DNA of 53,474 bases. Origin: Acidimicrobiaceae bacterium (GTDB lineage Bacteria > Actinomycetota > Acidimicrobiia > Acidimicrobiales > RAAP-2). This document shows, piece by piece, positions 24,913 through 34,908 of the stretch. The stretch is taken from positions 1 through 53,474 of the forward strand of contig PKYK01000072.1 in the NCBI GenBank assembly GCA_003133665.1, given 5' to 3'. Position numbers and translations under genes: made by a program. Each line of letters starts with the position of its first letter. Positions within the stretch are counted from its first letter, which is position 1. The notes under the pieces were generated by a model, which was not told the origin of the DNA, did no database searches, and saw only the letters and a program-made list of their open reading frames with translations.

Positions 24913-25584
24913 TCACGCCTCGTGGAGGCCGCACTCTTCTTTGTCGGCTCCGACCCATCGGCCCGACCTTCGGTCCTCGGGGACCGGGGGCTTCGCGGTG
25001 ACCTTGGCACATCCGATCGACGCGTATCCCATCGCCCACAGTGGGTGTTCGGGAAGGCCGTGGGAACGCAGGTAGTACGCCACGTCGTCGTCGGTCCACG
25101 CGGCGAGTGGGTTGACCTTGACGAGACCGAATTTCTCGTCCCAGGAAAGGGTCTTCATCGCCGCCCGAGAGGGCCCGTCGACGCGCTTGACCGCCGTGAT
25201 CCACGCCGCGCGACCCGTCACCGCACGACGCAGGGGTTCGACCTTGCGCAGTTCGCAGCACCGTTCGGTACCGCACGGCCACGCGTCGGCTTCTGGCCCG
25301 GGCGACGTTCTGGTGAGATTGAGCGTCCAATCACGTTCGATACGCGCGACGAACCCGAGGGTTTCGGCGAAGTGGCCCTTCGTATCCAAGAAGATGATCT
25401 CGGTGGCGGGGCGAAGCTCGTGGATCATGTGCAGCAGCGCGACGTCCTCGAACGAGCAGGCCATCGTCACGTCATCGCCAAATCGCTCGAAGATCCAGGT
25501 CAGGATCTCGAGGGGCGACGCGAGCTCGAAGCGCTCGTTGACGACCTCGAGTTCGTCGAGCAGGGCGGGAGTTGGCGTGGTCAT
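24913..25584 (-). CDS. cysH: APS/PAPS reductase CysH, with one cluster-ligand Cys missing
   Basis: Reduces adenylylsulfate (or PAPS) to sulfite in sulfate assimilation, 223 residues. The active-site Cys in KEECGLH (C218) and the CC pair (109-110) are present, as are SFEDVALLHMI and TVKR-like AVKRVDGPSR. In iron-sulfur APS reductases the cluster is held by CC plus CxxC in GCAPCT; here this reads GC192-A-K-V-T, so the second Cys is Val195. An extra Cys104 (WPCGTERCC) might substitute, or the cluster may be altered. The gene diverges from cysD-cysN, whose product makes its substrate. A TAGACT -10 lies 16 bases upstream, with no Shine-Dalgarno. Confidence 0.88.
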   Translation of the reverse strand: MTTPTPALLDELEVVNERFELASPLEILTWIFERFGDDVTMACSFEDVALLHMIHELRPATEIIFLDTKGHFAETLGFVARIERDWTLNLTRTSPGPEADAWPCGTERCCELRKVEPLRRAVTGRAAWITAVKRVDGPSRAAMKTLSWDEKFGLVKVNPLAAWTDDDVAYYLRSHGLPEHPLWAMGYASIGCAKVTAKPPVPEDRRSGRWVGADKEECGLHEA

Positions 25585-25595
25585 AAGGGTTTTCG

Positions 25596-25615
25596 TAGGA
25601 AGTCTAACATTCCTA
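25596..25615. promoter_or_regulatory. TAGGAA-N8-TTCCTA dyad in the cysH/cysD divergent promoter
   Basis: A perfect 6+6 inverted repeat (25596-25601 and 25610-25615). It covers the cysH -10 (TAGACT on the minus strand, 25601-25606) and the place where the cysD -35 should be. A regulator bound here could control both directions, as expected for cysteine- or sulfate-responsive genes. Confidence 0.45.
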
Positions 25616-25624
25616 GTGATTTAG

Positions 25625-25630
25625 TAGACT
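25625..25630 (+). promoter_or_regulatory. Predicted cysD-cysN -10 element
   Basis: TAGACT 21 bases before the cysD ATG. Its mirror image AGTCTA (25601-25606) is the -10 of cysH, 18 bases away on the other strand, so the two promoters overlap. Confidence 0.45.
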
Positions 25631-25651
25631 ATTTCCTGAGCTCCTAGCCCT

Positions 25652-26575
25652 ATGACGACGACACCCCTACGCCCCCCTCGCACTGCTGACCATCTCGATC
25701 TGTTGGAGTCCCACGCCATCTTCATCCTGAGAGAGGTCATCGCTGAGTGCGAACGACCGGTCCTGCTCTTCTCCGGTGGCAAGGACTCGGCCGTCTTGTT
25801 GCACCTCGCGGTGAAAGCCTTCGCGCCCCAGCAACTGCCCTTCCCGGTCATGCACATCGACACCGGCCAGAACTTCCCCGAGGTGCTCGCCTTTCGCGAC
25901 GCCGTCGTGGCGTCAATCGGTGCTCGGCTCATCGTCGCCAAGGTGCAGGACTCGATCGATCGAGGCAAGGTCGCCGACCCCGGCCCCATGGGATCACGCA
26001 ATCGCCTGCAGACGGTGACGCTGCTCGACGCGATCACCGAGCACCACTTCGACGCCGCCTTCGGAGGAGCACGTCGCGACGAGGACAAGGCCCGTGCGAA
26101 GGAACGCATCCTGTCGTTCCGCGACGCCTTTGGTCAGTGGGACCCCCGCCAGCAGCGTCCCGAACTCTGGCAGCTCTATCAGGGGAAGGTCAATCCCGGC
26201 GAACACCTGCGCGCCTTTCCCCTGTCGGACTGGACCGAACTCGACATCTGGCAGTACATCGAACGAGAAGAGATGGCGTTGCCGACGATCTATTTCGCGC
26301 ACGAACGTGACGTGGTCCTGCGTGACGATATGTGGTTGGCCGTGGGTCCCTTCGTGGAACCTCGCGAGGGTGAGGTCGTCGAGCGACGCATGGTGCGCTT
26401 TCGCACGGTCGGCGACGCCAACTGCACCGGCGCCGTCGACTCATCCGCCGACACGCTCGAGACAGTCATCGACGAGGTCGCGATTGCCAATGTCTCCGAA
26501 CGTGGCGCGACCCGTGCCGACGACCGTTTCTCCGAAACGGCGATGGAGGATCGCAAGCGCGAAGGCTATTTCTAA
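25652..26575 (+). CDS. cysD: Sulfate adenylyltransferase subunit 2 (CysD)
   Basis: The smaller, PP-loop subunit of ATP sulfurylase, 307 residues. It joins ATP and sulfate to make APS. Seen: VLLFSGGKDSAVLLHLA (PP-loop SGGKDS near residue 40), the FPVMHIDTGQNFPE strand, FGGARRDEDKARAKER, FPLSDWTELDIWQYI and the C-terminal RKREGYF. The ATG is the first base after a 15-base leader from the predicted -10. The TAA stop is followed directly by the cysN ATG with no intervening base, so the two subunits are made together. Confidence 0.97.
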   Translation: MTTTPLRPPRTADHLDLLESHAIFILREVIAECERPVLLFSGGKDSAVLLHLAVKAFAPQQLPFPVMHIDTGQNFPEVLAFRDAVVASIGARLIVAKVQDSIDRGKVADPGPMGSRNRLQTVTLLDAITEHHFDAAFGGARRDEDKARAKERILSFRDAFGQWDPRQQRPELWQLYQGKVNPGEHLRAFPLSDWTELDIWQYIEREEMALPTIYFAHERDVVLRDDMWLAVGPFVEPREGEVVERRMVRFRTVGDANCTGAVDSSADTLETVIDEVAIANVSERGATRADDRFSETAMEDRKREGYF

Positions 26576-27832
26576 ATGAGAGTTGTCGCCAAGGACCTGC
26601 TCCGACTCGCCACGATTGGTTCGGTCGATGACGGAAAGTCCACCTTGATCGGTCGGCTTCTGGTCGACACCCGCCAGCTCTTTGATGATCAACTCGATGC
26701 CGTCGTCGCTGCCTCGGAGAAGCGCGGAGTCGGCGACCTCGATCTCAGTTTCGTCACCGACGGTCTTCGCGCGGAGCGCGAGCAGGGCATCACGATTGAC
26801 GTCGCCTACCGCTACGCCGCGACACCGACGCGAAAGTTCATCATCGCCGACTGCCCGGGCCACGTGCAGTACACGCGCAACATGGCCACCGGCGCCTCCA
26901 CCGCCGATCTCGCTCTCGTGGTGCTCGACGTCGCGCACGGGCTGAAGGAACAGACGCGCCGTCACCTCTGCATCGCGGCGCTGCTCGGCGTGCACACGCT
27001 GGTCGTGGCGGTCAACAAACTGGACGAGGTGAACTGGTCACAGGTGGCATTCCAGGCGGTGGTCGACGAGATCGCAACGATCGCCCGTGATCTGGAGTTT
27101 GGCGCGCTGACGATAATCCCGGTCTCCGCACTGCTGGGTGACAACGTCGTGGACCAATCGTCGAACACCCCGTGGTACGAGGGGCCGACCGTTCTGGACG
27201 CCCTTGAACAGTCCGACGCCGGTGCCTGGACGAGGTCCGGCCACGGTGCGCGTCTGCCGATCCAGTGGGTCCTGCGCCAACCCGGGGGCGGAAGAACGTA
27301 CGCCGGCATGATCAACGGTGACTCGTTGCACGTCGGCGACGCGGTGACGTTGCTCCCGGCCAACATTGAATCAACGATCACCGCCATTCACACGGGTATC
27401 GGCGGGTGCCTCGAAGCCAGGGTGGGTCTGTCGGTTGACGTGGCGATCTCCGATGAGACCGACGCGGGCCGTGGTGACCTCCTCGCCACTGCTCCGCTGC
27501 CCACGGTGACCAAGGAATTCGCCGCGACCATCTGCTGGTTCGGCGACAAGCCGCTCGTTCCGGGTCAGCGCCTCCGCCTGAAGCACACGACCAAGGTCAC
27601 CCCGACTCGCGTCGTGGCCATCGAGGGCGTCGTCGATATTGCGACCCTCGAGGTGAATGGCTCTGCGGAGCTCACCACGAACCAGATCGGACTGGCGACC
27701 CTGCAGACTGCGGATCCTCTGGTCGTCGATGCCTATCGCGACAACCGCGTCACCGGGAGTTTCGTCTTGATCGACGAAGTCACCAACGCCACCGTGGCGG
27801 CTGGCATGGTCGGACGAGCGTCTTTTCTCTAG
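26576..27832 (+). CDS. cysN: Sulfate adenylyltransferase subunit 1, GTPase (CysN)
   Basis: GTPase subunit that drives ATP sulfurylase, 418 residues, without a fused CysC kinase domain. G1 GSVDDGKSTLIGRLL near residue 15, G3 DCPGHVQYTRNM near 99 and G4 NKLDE near 154 are intact, followed by EF-Tu-like beta-barrel domains. With no CysC and no CysC gene nearby, APS rather than PAPS may be the form used by CysH (inference). Its TAG stop shares the palindrome CTAG with the stop of the converging membrane protein gene. Confidence 0.96.
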   Translation: MRVVAKDLLRLATIGSVDDGKSTLIGRLLVDTRQLFDDQLDAVVAASEKRGVGDLDLSFVTDGLRAEREQGITIDVAYRYAATPTRKFIIADCPGHVQYTRNMATGASTADLALVVLDVAHGLKEQTRRHLCIAALLGVHTLVVAVNKLDEVNWSQVAFQAVVDEIATIARDLEFGALTIIPVSALLGDNVVDQSSNTPWYEGPTVLDALEQSDAGAWTRSGHGARLPIQWVLRQPGGGRTYAGMINGDSLHVGDAVTLLPANIESTITAIHTGIGGCLEARVGLSVDVAISDETDAGRGDLLATAPLPTVTKEFAATICWFGDKPLVPGQRLRLKHTTKVTPTRVVAIEGVVDIATLEVNGSAELTTNQIGLATLQTADPLVVDAYRDNRVTGSFVLIDEVTNATVAAGMVGRASFL

Positions 27833-28281
27833 AACTGCACGACCATGGCCAACAGCGCCACGGCGATGACGGCGAGCAGCGTGTCAATCGACCGCGCGAG
27901 CTGGCGACCGCGAGCTGGCGATGCGACACCGTCGTGCGCGATGACCTCACTCACCACTCGTTCGAGGGGTAACGTGCGCGCCTCCAGGTGACCGGCCGCG
28001 GCGAGATAACAGAGGATGCCGATCCCGATCCAGGGTCGCGTGAGCGACACCGTGCTGTCGCCCGTGAGCGACATGACAAGTCCGGTGACCGGCAGCAGGT
28101 GCAGCAGTCGGGCCGCCCAGTTGCGTCGGCGCGGAAAGCGTGCCTGCTGCGTGGCGCTGTCGGCACCTCGCGCGATCTGCTGAGCCGATGCACGCATCGC
28201 AATCAGCACCGTCAGCGTGGTGACCGCAACGATGACGTGCACCAGGAAGATCACGTCGTAGGTAACGGTGGTCGCGATCAT
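27829..28281 (-). CDS. Small four-helix membrane protein of unknown function
   Basis: 150 residues with four hydrophobic segments: YDVIFLVHVIVAVTTLTVLI, LLHLLPVTGLVMSL, IGIGILCYLAAAGHL and LLAVIAVALLAMVV. A basic loop (RFPRRRNWAARLL) separates the first two. The pattern is that of small DUF2269-type membrane proteins but I cannot assign it firmly. Its ATG overlaps the meaB stop in an ATGA, so it is translated behind meaB and murA. No catalytic residues are visible. Confidence 0.7.
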   Translation of the reverse strand: MIATTVTYDVIFLVHVIVAVTTLTVLIAMRASAQQIARGADSATQQARFPRRRNWAARLLHLLPVTGLVMSLTGDSTVSLTRPWIGIGILCYLAAAGHLEARTLPLERVVSEVIAHDGVASPARGRQLARSIDTLLAVIAVALLAMVVQF

Positions 28282-29240
28282 GACTCAGACAGTAACGTCT
28301 CGGCGGCGCGATAGGGATCGGTGGTGCCGGCGACCAACGCGTCAATCTGAGCTTCGTAAGCCGCGCCCTGCGCGAGCGCGCCGACGCGCGAGCGCATCAT
28401 CACGGCGAGCACCTTGTCCAACTCCGCCCGGGTCCGCGCGCGCCGGTCGACTTCGCGTCGCCCGCCTTCGAGGAAACGGCGATGAGACACGATGGCCTCC
28501 CACAACTCTTCGGTACCGGTTCCGTTGGTCGCCACGGTCTCGACGATCATCGGGCGCCACTCGTGCTCGCCCCCGAGGTCGAGCATCTGTTCGAGGTCAC
28601 GACGGGTCTCGCGAACGCCGGATCGATCGGCCTTGTTGATCACGAAGATGTCGGCGACCTCCAGCAGTCCGGCCTTGTTGGCCTGCATCGCGTCACCCCA
28701 GCCCGGATTGGTCACGACGATGGTCGTGTCCGCTGACGAGGCGATATCGACTTCCATCTGACCGACGCCCACGGTCTCAACGAAGGCGAGGCGGAAGTGG
28801 GCTGCACCGAGCACGCGCAGCGCGTCGGGCACCGCCAACGACAGTCCCCCGAGGTGGCCACGCGTCGCCATGGAGCGGATGAAGACGTGCTCGTTGGTGG
28901 CGTGACCCTGCATGCGAATTCGGTCGCCGAGAATCGCGCCGCCCGTGAACGGTGAACTCGGATCGATGCACAAGATCCCGACCTGATCGAACGGCTCGAC
29001 GCCGTCGAACGAGCCTTCGGCGAGGGCGACCGAGATCAGCTGGTCGGTGAGGGTCGACTTGCCCGCTCCCGGCGGGCCGGTCAGCCCGACGACGTAGGGC
29101 GAGGGCGACTGGTAGGCCAGGGCGGCCGTGGCGCGCTGCGCGGGCCCGCCCGACTCGACGTAGGTCAGCAGCCGCGCCAGCGCGGTGCGCGATCCGTCGC
29201 GCGCCAGGTCGACGAGTTCACCGGCATCGCGAGGGATCAT
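28278..29240 (-). CDS. meaB: Methylmalonyl-CoA mutase-associated GTPase MeaB/ArgK
   Basis: Chaperone GTPase that loads and protects the B12 cofactor of methylmalonyl-CoA or related mutases. 320 residues from the ATG at 29240. Walker A VVGLTGPPGAGKST, CIDPSSPFTGGAILGDRIRM, switch region VETVGVGQMEVDIASSADT and NKADR are all typical. The open frame goes on upstream but that part is antisense or runs into murA. ATGA overlaps join it to murA (upstream) and to the small membrane protein (downstream). No mutase gene lies in the window, although the acyl-CoA carboxylase cassette could produce methylmalonyl-CoA if it used propionyl-CoA. Confidence 0.93.
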   Translation of the reverse strand: MIPRDAGELVDLARDGSRTALARLLTYVESGGPAQRATAALAYQSPSPYVVGLTGPPGAGKSTLTDQLISVALAEGSFDGVEPFDQVGILCIDPSSPFTGGAILGDRIRMQGHATNEHVFIRSMATRGHLGGLSLAVPDALRVLGAAHFRLAFVETVGVGQMEVDIASSADTTIVVTNPGWGDAMQANKAGLLEVADIFVINKADRSGVRETRRDLEQMLDLGGEHEWRPMIVETVATNGTGTEELWEAIVSHRRFLEGGRREVDRRARTRAELDKVLAVMMRSRVGALAQGAAYEAQIDALVAGTTDPYRAAETLLSES

Positions 29241-30502
29241 GCCACCCGCTCTACGCGCGCGCCGAGTCGGCCCAGTCGGCCCACGAAGTCGTCGTAGCCC
29301 CGTTCCACGTGCTCCAGGCCACTCACGGTCGTCTCGCCCTCGGCGACCAGGCCGGCGAGGGTCAGTGCCGCGGCGGCGCGGATATCGGTCGCTCGAACGG
29401 AGGTGCCGACCAAGTGGTCCACGCCGCGGATCATCGCGTGATGTCCTTCGGTGGTGATACTGGCGCCCAGACGAACCAACTCGTCGACGTAGCGAAAGCG
29501 ACCGGCGAAGAGATTCTCGGTGACGACCGAGACCCCCTGGGCGACACTCAGCATGGTCGTGATGAGCGGCTTGTAGTCGGTGGCGACGCCCGGATACGGC
29601 AGGGTGGCCACGTCGCAGGCCCGCAGACGAACCGGACCTCGCACGCACACGCCCGGACCGCGTTCGTCAATGAGACCACCCATGGCCTCGATCTTTCGCA
29701 TCAACATCTCCATGTGGTCTGGTCGGGCGTCGACGACGCGTACCTCGCCGCCGGTTATGAGACCGGCCGCCAGATACGTGGCCGCCACGACGCGATCGGG
29801 GATGACCTCGTGCTGCGCGGCGCCGAGCGACTCGACGCCGTTGATGGTGAGGCGCGAGGTTCCCAATCCCTCGATCTGGGCGCCCATCGCGATGAGCTGG
29901 CGACCGAGGTCCTCGACCTCGGGTTCGCGCGCGGCGTTGTCGATGACCGAACGACCTTCGGCGAGCACGCACGCCATCATCAGGTTGTCGGTGGCGGTGT
30001 GGCTCGGGTACTCGAGGGTGATGCGAGTCGCGCTCAGTCGGGCCCTGGTCGTCGTCGCGTGGATGGAGTGACGGTCGTTGCGAAAGCTCGCTCCCATCGC
30101 CGAGAGGCCGTCGGTGTGAAAGTTGATGGGACGCTGGCCGAAGTCGTCGCCGCCGGGCAGGGCCATGTTGGCCTCGCCGCACCTGGCCAGCAGCGGCCCG
30201 AGGACCACGATGGATGCGCGCATCGCCTCGAAGAGATGCGCCGGAGCGACCGGGTGCAGGTCCTCGGCGTCGGGCACGGTGACGAAGAGCTCGTGGTCTC
30301 GGGGTCGTTCCACGCCACAGCCCAGCGCCTCGAGCAGAGCGGTCATGACCTTCACGTCGGTGATATCGGGCACGTTGGTGAGGTGGTGGCGTCCCGTCGC
30401 CAAGAGGCATGCGGCCATCTGCTTCAGCACTGCGTTCTTCGCCCCGAAGGCCTGCACGTCGCCCGCGAGGGGTCCGGCGGGCTTTACGACGAGAGAACTC
30501 AC
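29237..30502 (-). CDS. murA: UDP-N-acetylglucosamine 1-carboxyvinyltransferase MurA (Cys to Asp type)
   Basis: First committed peptidoglycan step: transfers enolpyruvate from PEP to UDP-GlcNAc. 421 residues, normal length. K22-N23 (FGAKNAVLKQ) and the C-terminal Arg region VRATDIRAAAALTLAGL are kept. The loop that normally carries the fosfomycin-reactive Cys (LPGGCAIG) is LPGGDDFG, with Asp at 119. The same Cys to Asp exchange in mycobacterial MurA gives fosfomycin insensitivity (family knowledge), so intrinsic resistance is likely. GTG start, six bases behind a CATACT -10 (30509-30514). Confidence 0.93.
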   Translation of the reverse strand: MSSLVVKPAGPLAGDVQAFGAKNAVLKQMAACLLATGRHHLTNVPDITDVKVMTALLEALGCGVERPRDHELFVTVPDAEDLHPVAPAHLFEAMRASIVVLGPLLARCGEANMALPGGDDFGQRPINFHTDGLSAMGASFRNDRHSIHATTTRARLSATRITLEYPSHTATDNLMMACVLAEGRSVIDNAAREPEVEDLGRQLIAMGAQIEGLGTSRLTINGVESLGAAQHEVIPDRVVAATYLAAGLITGGEVRVVDARPDHMEMLMRKIEAMGGLIDERGPGVCVRGPVRLRACDVATLPYPGVATDYKPLITTMLSVAQGVSVVTENLFAGRFRYVDELVRLGASITTEGHHAMIRGVDHLVGTSVRATDIRAAAALTLAGLVAEGETTVSGLEHVERGYDDFVGRLGRLGARVERVA

Positions 30503-30508
30503 CCCTCA

Positions 30509-30514
30509 AGTATG
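30509..30514 (-). promoter_or_regulatory. Predicted -10 element of murA-meaB (leaderless)
   Basis: Minus-strand CATACT lies exactly six bases before the murA GTG. No Shine-Dalgarno is present. Confidence 0.4.
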
Positions 30515-30571
30515 GCCGGTGGGGCCAAATGGCGGCAATCGTCAGCCCCCGACGGTCCCTCGTCGGCCTAG

Positions 30572-30577
30572 TACGCT
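30572..30577 (+). promoter_or_regulatory. Predicted -10 element of glpX (leaderless)
   Basis: TACGCT followed by six bases and then the GTG at 30584. No ribosome site is visible. Confidence 0.45.
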
Positions 30578-30583
30578 GCGAGC

Positions 30584-31573
30584 GTGCAGCCACCTTCCAG
30601 GCCCGACCGTAACATCGCCCTCGAGATGATTCGCGTCACCGAGGCCGCAGCCATCGCCGCTTCGCGCTGGGCGGGCCGCGGCGACAAGAACGCCGCTGAC
30701 GGCGCCGCCGTCGACGCGATGCGCTTCGTCCTCGGGGCGATTGCCATGGACGGCATCGTCGTGATCGGCGAAGGCGAAAAAGATGAAGCGCCGATGCTCT
30801 TCAACGGCGAACACATCGGTGACGGCCGCCCCCCGCAGGTCGACGTCGCGGTCGATCCGATCGACGGTACCACTCTGACGGCGATGGGTCGAAACGGGGC
30901 GCTCTCAGTGATCGCGCTGTCCGAGCGCGGATCGATGTTCAATCCCGGGCCCGTCGTCTACATGAAGAAGGTCGCCGTGGGACCTCGGGGACGCGGCGCG
31001 GTCGACATCAACGCGACACCGACGGAGAACCTCAAGGAGCTCTCGAAGCGCTTGAACAAGCCCGTTCAGGAACTCGGCGTCGTGATCTTGGACCGACCTC
31101 GCCACGAGACGCTGATCGCCGAAGTCCGCGAAGCGGGCGCTCGCGTGCTCTCGATCTCTGACGGCGACGTCGCGGGCGCGATCGCCACGGGTTGGCCGAA
31201 CTCGGGTGCCGACATTCTCTTCGGCATCGGCGGTACGCCCGAAGGGGTCATCGCCGCCGCCGCCCTCAAGGGTCTCGGTGGCGAGATCCAGGGCGTCCTG
31301 CACCCGCGCGACGAAGAAGAACGGACCAGCGCCGAGGCGCTCGGTTACGACTTCAGTCGCGTGCTCACCACCGACGACCTCGTCGCGAGCGACAACTGCT
31401 ACTTCTCCGCCACGGCCATCACCGACGGCGACTTCTTGCGCGGCGTGCGCTTCCACGACTTTGGCGCCACCACCCAGTCCCTGGTTGTTCGTTCACGGTC
31501 GGGCACCGTGCGCACCATCGAGACGTTCCACCGTCACAACAAACTCCAAGAGTTCACCACGGCCGGTTTTTAG
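30584..31573 (+). CDS. glpX: Class II fructose-1,6-bisphosphatase GlpX
   Basis: Metal-dependent phosphatase of gluconeogenesis, 329 residues. Family signatures: IGEGEKDEAPMLFNGE near residue 62, VAVDPIDGTTLTAMGRNGA near 87 (the DPIDGTT metal site), GDGDVAGAI-like SDGDVAGAIATG and GIGGTPEGVIAAAALK. In actinobacteria GlpX is usually the main FBPase. GTG start, likely read from a leaderless mRNA. It diverges from murA with only 81 bases between starts. Its stop codon lies inside the stem of the inverted repeat that follows. Confidence 0.96.
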   Translation: MQPPSRPDRNIALEMIRVTEAAAIAASRWAGRGDKNAADGAAVDAMRFVLGAIAMDGIVVIGEGEKDEAPMLFNGEHIGDGRPPQVDVAVDPIDGTTLTAMGRNGALSVIALSERGSMFNPGPVVYMKKVAVGPRGRGAVDINATPTENLKELSKRLNKPVQELGVVILDRPRHETLIAEVREAGARVLSISDGDVAGAIATGWPNSGADILFGIGGTPEGVIAAAALKGLGGEIQGVLHPRDEEERTSAEALGYDFSRVLTTDDLVASDNCYFSATAITDGDFLRGVRFHDFGATTQSLVVRSRSGTVRTIETFHRHNKLQEFTTAGF

Positions 31574-31620
31574 CCGGCTCTTATTGCATTCGCGCCTCTC
31601 GAGGCGTAAGGTCCGGCTAA
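31570..31620 (+). terminator. Long inverted repeat spanning the glpX stop codon
   Basis: TTAGCCGG (31570-31577) pairs perfectly with CCGGCTAA (31613-31620). Inside are CTTA/TAAG and CGCCT-CTCG-AGGCG stems, giving one extended hairpin. The T-rich bases lie before, not after, the stem on this strand, so it is not a classical terminator. It may end or protect the glpX transcript, or separate it from the CBS gene 50 bases downstream. Confidence 0.45.
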
Positions 31621-31669
31621 GAGCCCGGGGGGACTCCCGCGCGGTTCGCGCTTGACAAGGAGGTACGCC

Positions 31670-32101
31670 ATGCGAGTGTCGAATCTGCTGGCGACCAAAG
31701 GCCACGACGTGGCCACCATCTCCCAGGAGCGCACGGTGGCTGACGCCCTGATCATGCTCAAGGAGCGCGGCATCGGAGCGCTCGTGGTGACCGGCCCGAC
31801 CGCTCCGCTCGTCGGCATCTTCAGTGAGCGTGACGTCGTTCGAGCCCTGGCCGACCGAGGCGCGACCACGTTGCAGTTGAGGGTCGCCGACCTGATGAGC
31901 GCCGAGGTGACCGTGTGCGAAGAGAGCACGTCGGTAACCGACTTGATGGGACTGATGACCGCGCAGCGCGTTCGCCACGTGCCGGTCGTGCACGACGCCA
32001 AGCTGGTCGGCCTGGTGTCGATCGGTGACATCGTGAAGGCCCGCTTCGACGAACTCGAGCACGAGAAGCAGGACCTACTGGACTACGTCTCGGCCCGCTA
32101 G
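31670..32101 (+). CDS. Two-CBS-domain protein
   Basis: 143-residue stand-alone CBS pair. CBS1 runs from about 10 to 60 (QERTVADALIMLKERGIGALVV ... GIFSERDVVRAL) and CBS2 from about 75 to 130 (DLMSAEVTVCEESTSVTDLM ... VPVVHDAKLVGLVSIGDIVK). Such proteins bind adenine nucleotides and act as energy sensors, but their partner is often unknown. A clean AAGGAGG site lies 6 bases before the ATG at 31670. The gene converges on atpC with a gap of 4 bases, so no terminator separates them. It is not recognisably part of the ATP synthase. Confidence 0.9.
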   Translation: MRVSNLLATKGHDVATISQERTVADALIMLKERGIGALVVTGPTAPLVGIFSERDVVRALADRGATTLQLRVADLMSAEVTVCEESTSVTDLMGLMTAQRVRHVPVVHDAKLVGLVSIGDIVKARFDELEHEKQDLLDYVSAR

Positions 32102-32105
32102 GGCG

Positions 32106-32537
32106 TTACTTGCCGGCGGCGCGCAGTCGCAGTTCGGCTCGTTCGAGGGCCGCCTGCGCCCAGGGGTGCGCGGGGTTCTCCTCGGGTTCGCCTCGAGTCT
32201 GAGCCGCGAGCGCCGTTTCGGCGCGTTCTTTCGCAGCCAGGGCGCGGGGCACATCTATCTCGGTGGTCTTCTCGGCGACCCCGGCGAGTACCGTGGCGAG
32301 GGTCACGCCTTCGTCTTCGCCCGGGCCCACCTGGAAGTAACCGCCGTGGACCGCGAAGGACACCTCGCCTTCGCTGGTCTCGACGCGGACGATGCCCGGG
32401 ACGATGTCGCCCACCGTCTCAGTGTGCTGGGGCAGGATCGTGAACCCGCCGTCGGACGAACGAGCGATCAAGGCCTGCGCCTCGCCCACCCACAACGCCG
32501 ATTCGGGCGTAACGATCTCTACCTTCAGACTCGTCAT
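32106..32537 (-). CDS. atpC: ATP synthase epsilon subunit (AtpC)
   Basis: Central-stalk subunit that couples rotation and inhibits hydrolysis, 143 residues. An N-terminal beta sandwich (LKVEIVTPESALWVGEAQALIARSSDG region, FTILPQHTETVGDIVPG) and a C-terminal helical arm (AAKERAETALAAQ ... RAELRLRAAGK) are visible. It is the last gene of the operon and starts 3 bases after atpD. The last 5 bases before the CBS gene contain no terminator. Confidence 0.95.
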   Translation of the reverse strand: MTSLKVEIVTPESALWVGEAQALIARSSDGGFTILPQHTETVGDIVPGIVRVETSEGEVSFAVHGGYFQVGPGEDEGVTLATVLAGVAEKTTEIDVPRALAAKERAETALAAQTRGEPEENPAHPWAQAALERAELRLRAAGK

Positions 32538-32540
32538 GAC

Positions 32541-34875
<2,335 letters not shown>

Positions 34876-34908
34876 CGTCCCTCCTTCCTCGCTCGATCTC
34901 TTCTAGCT

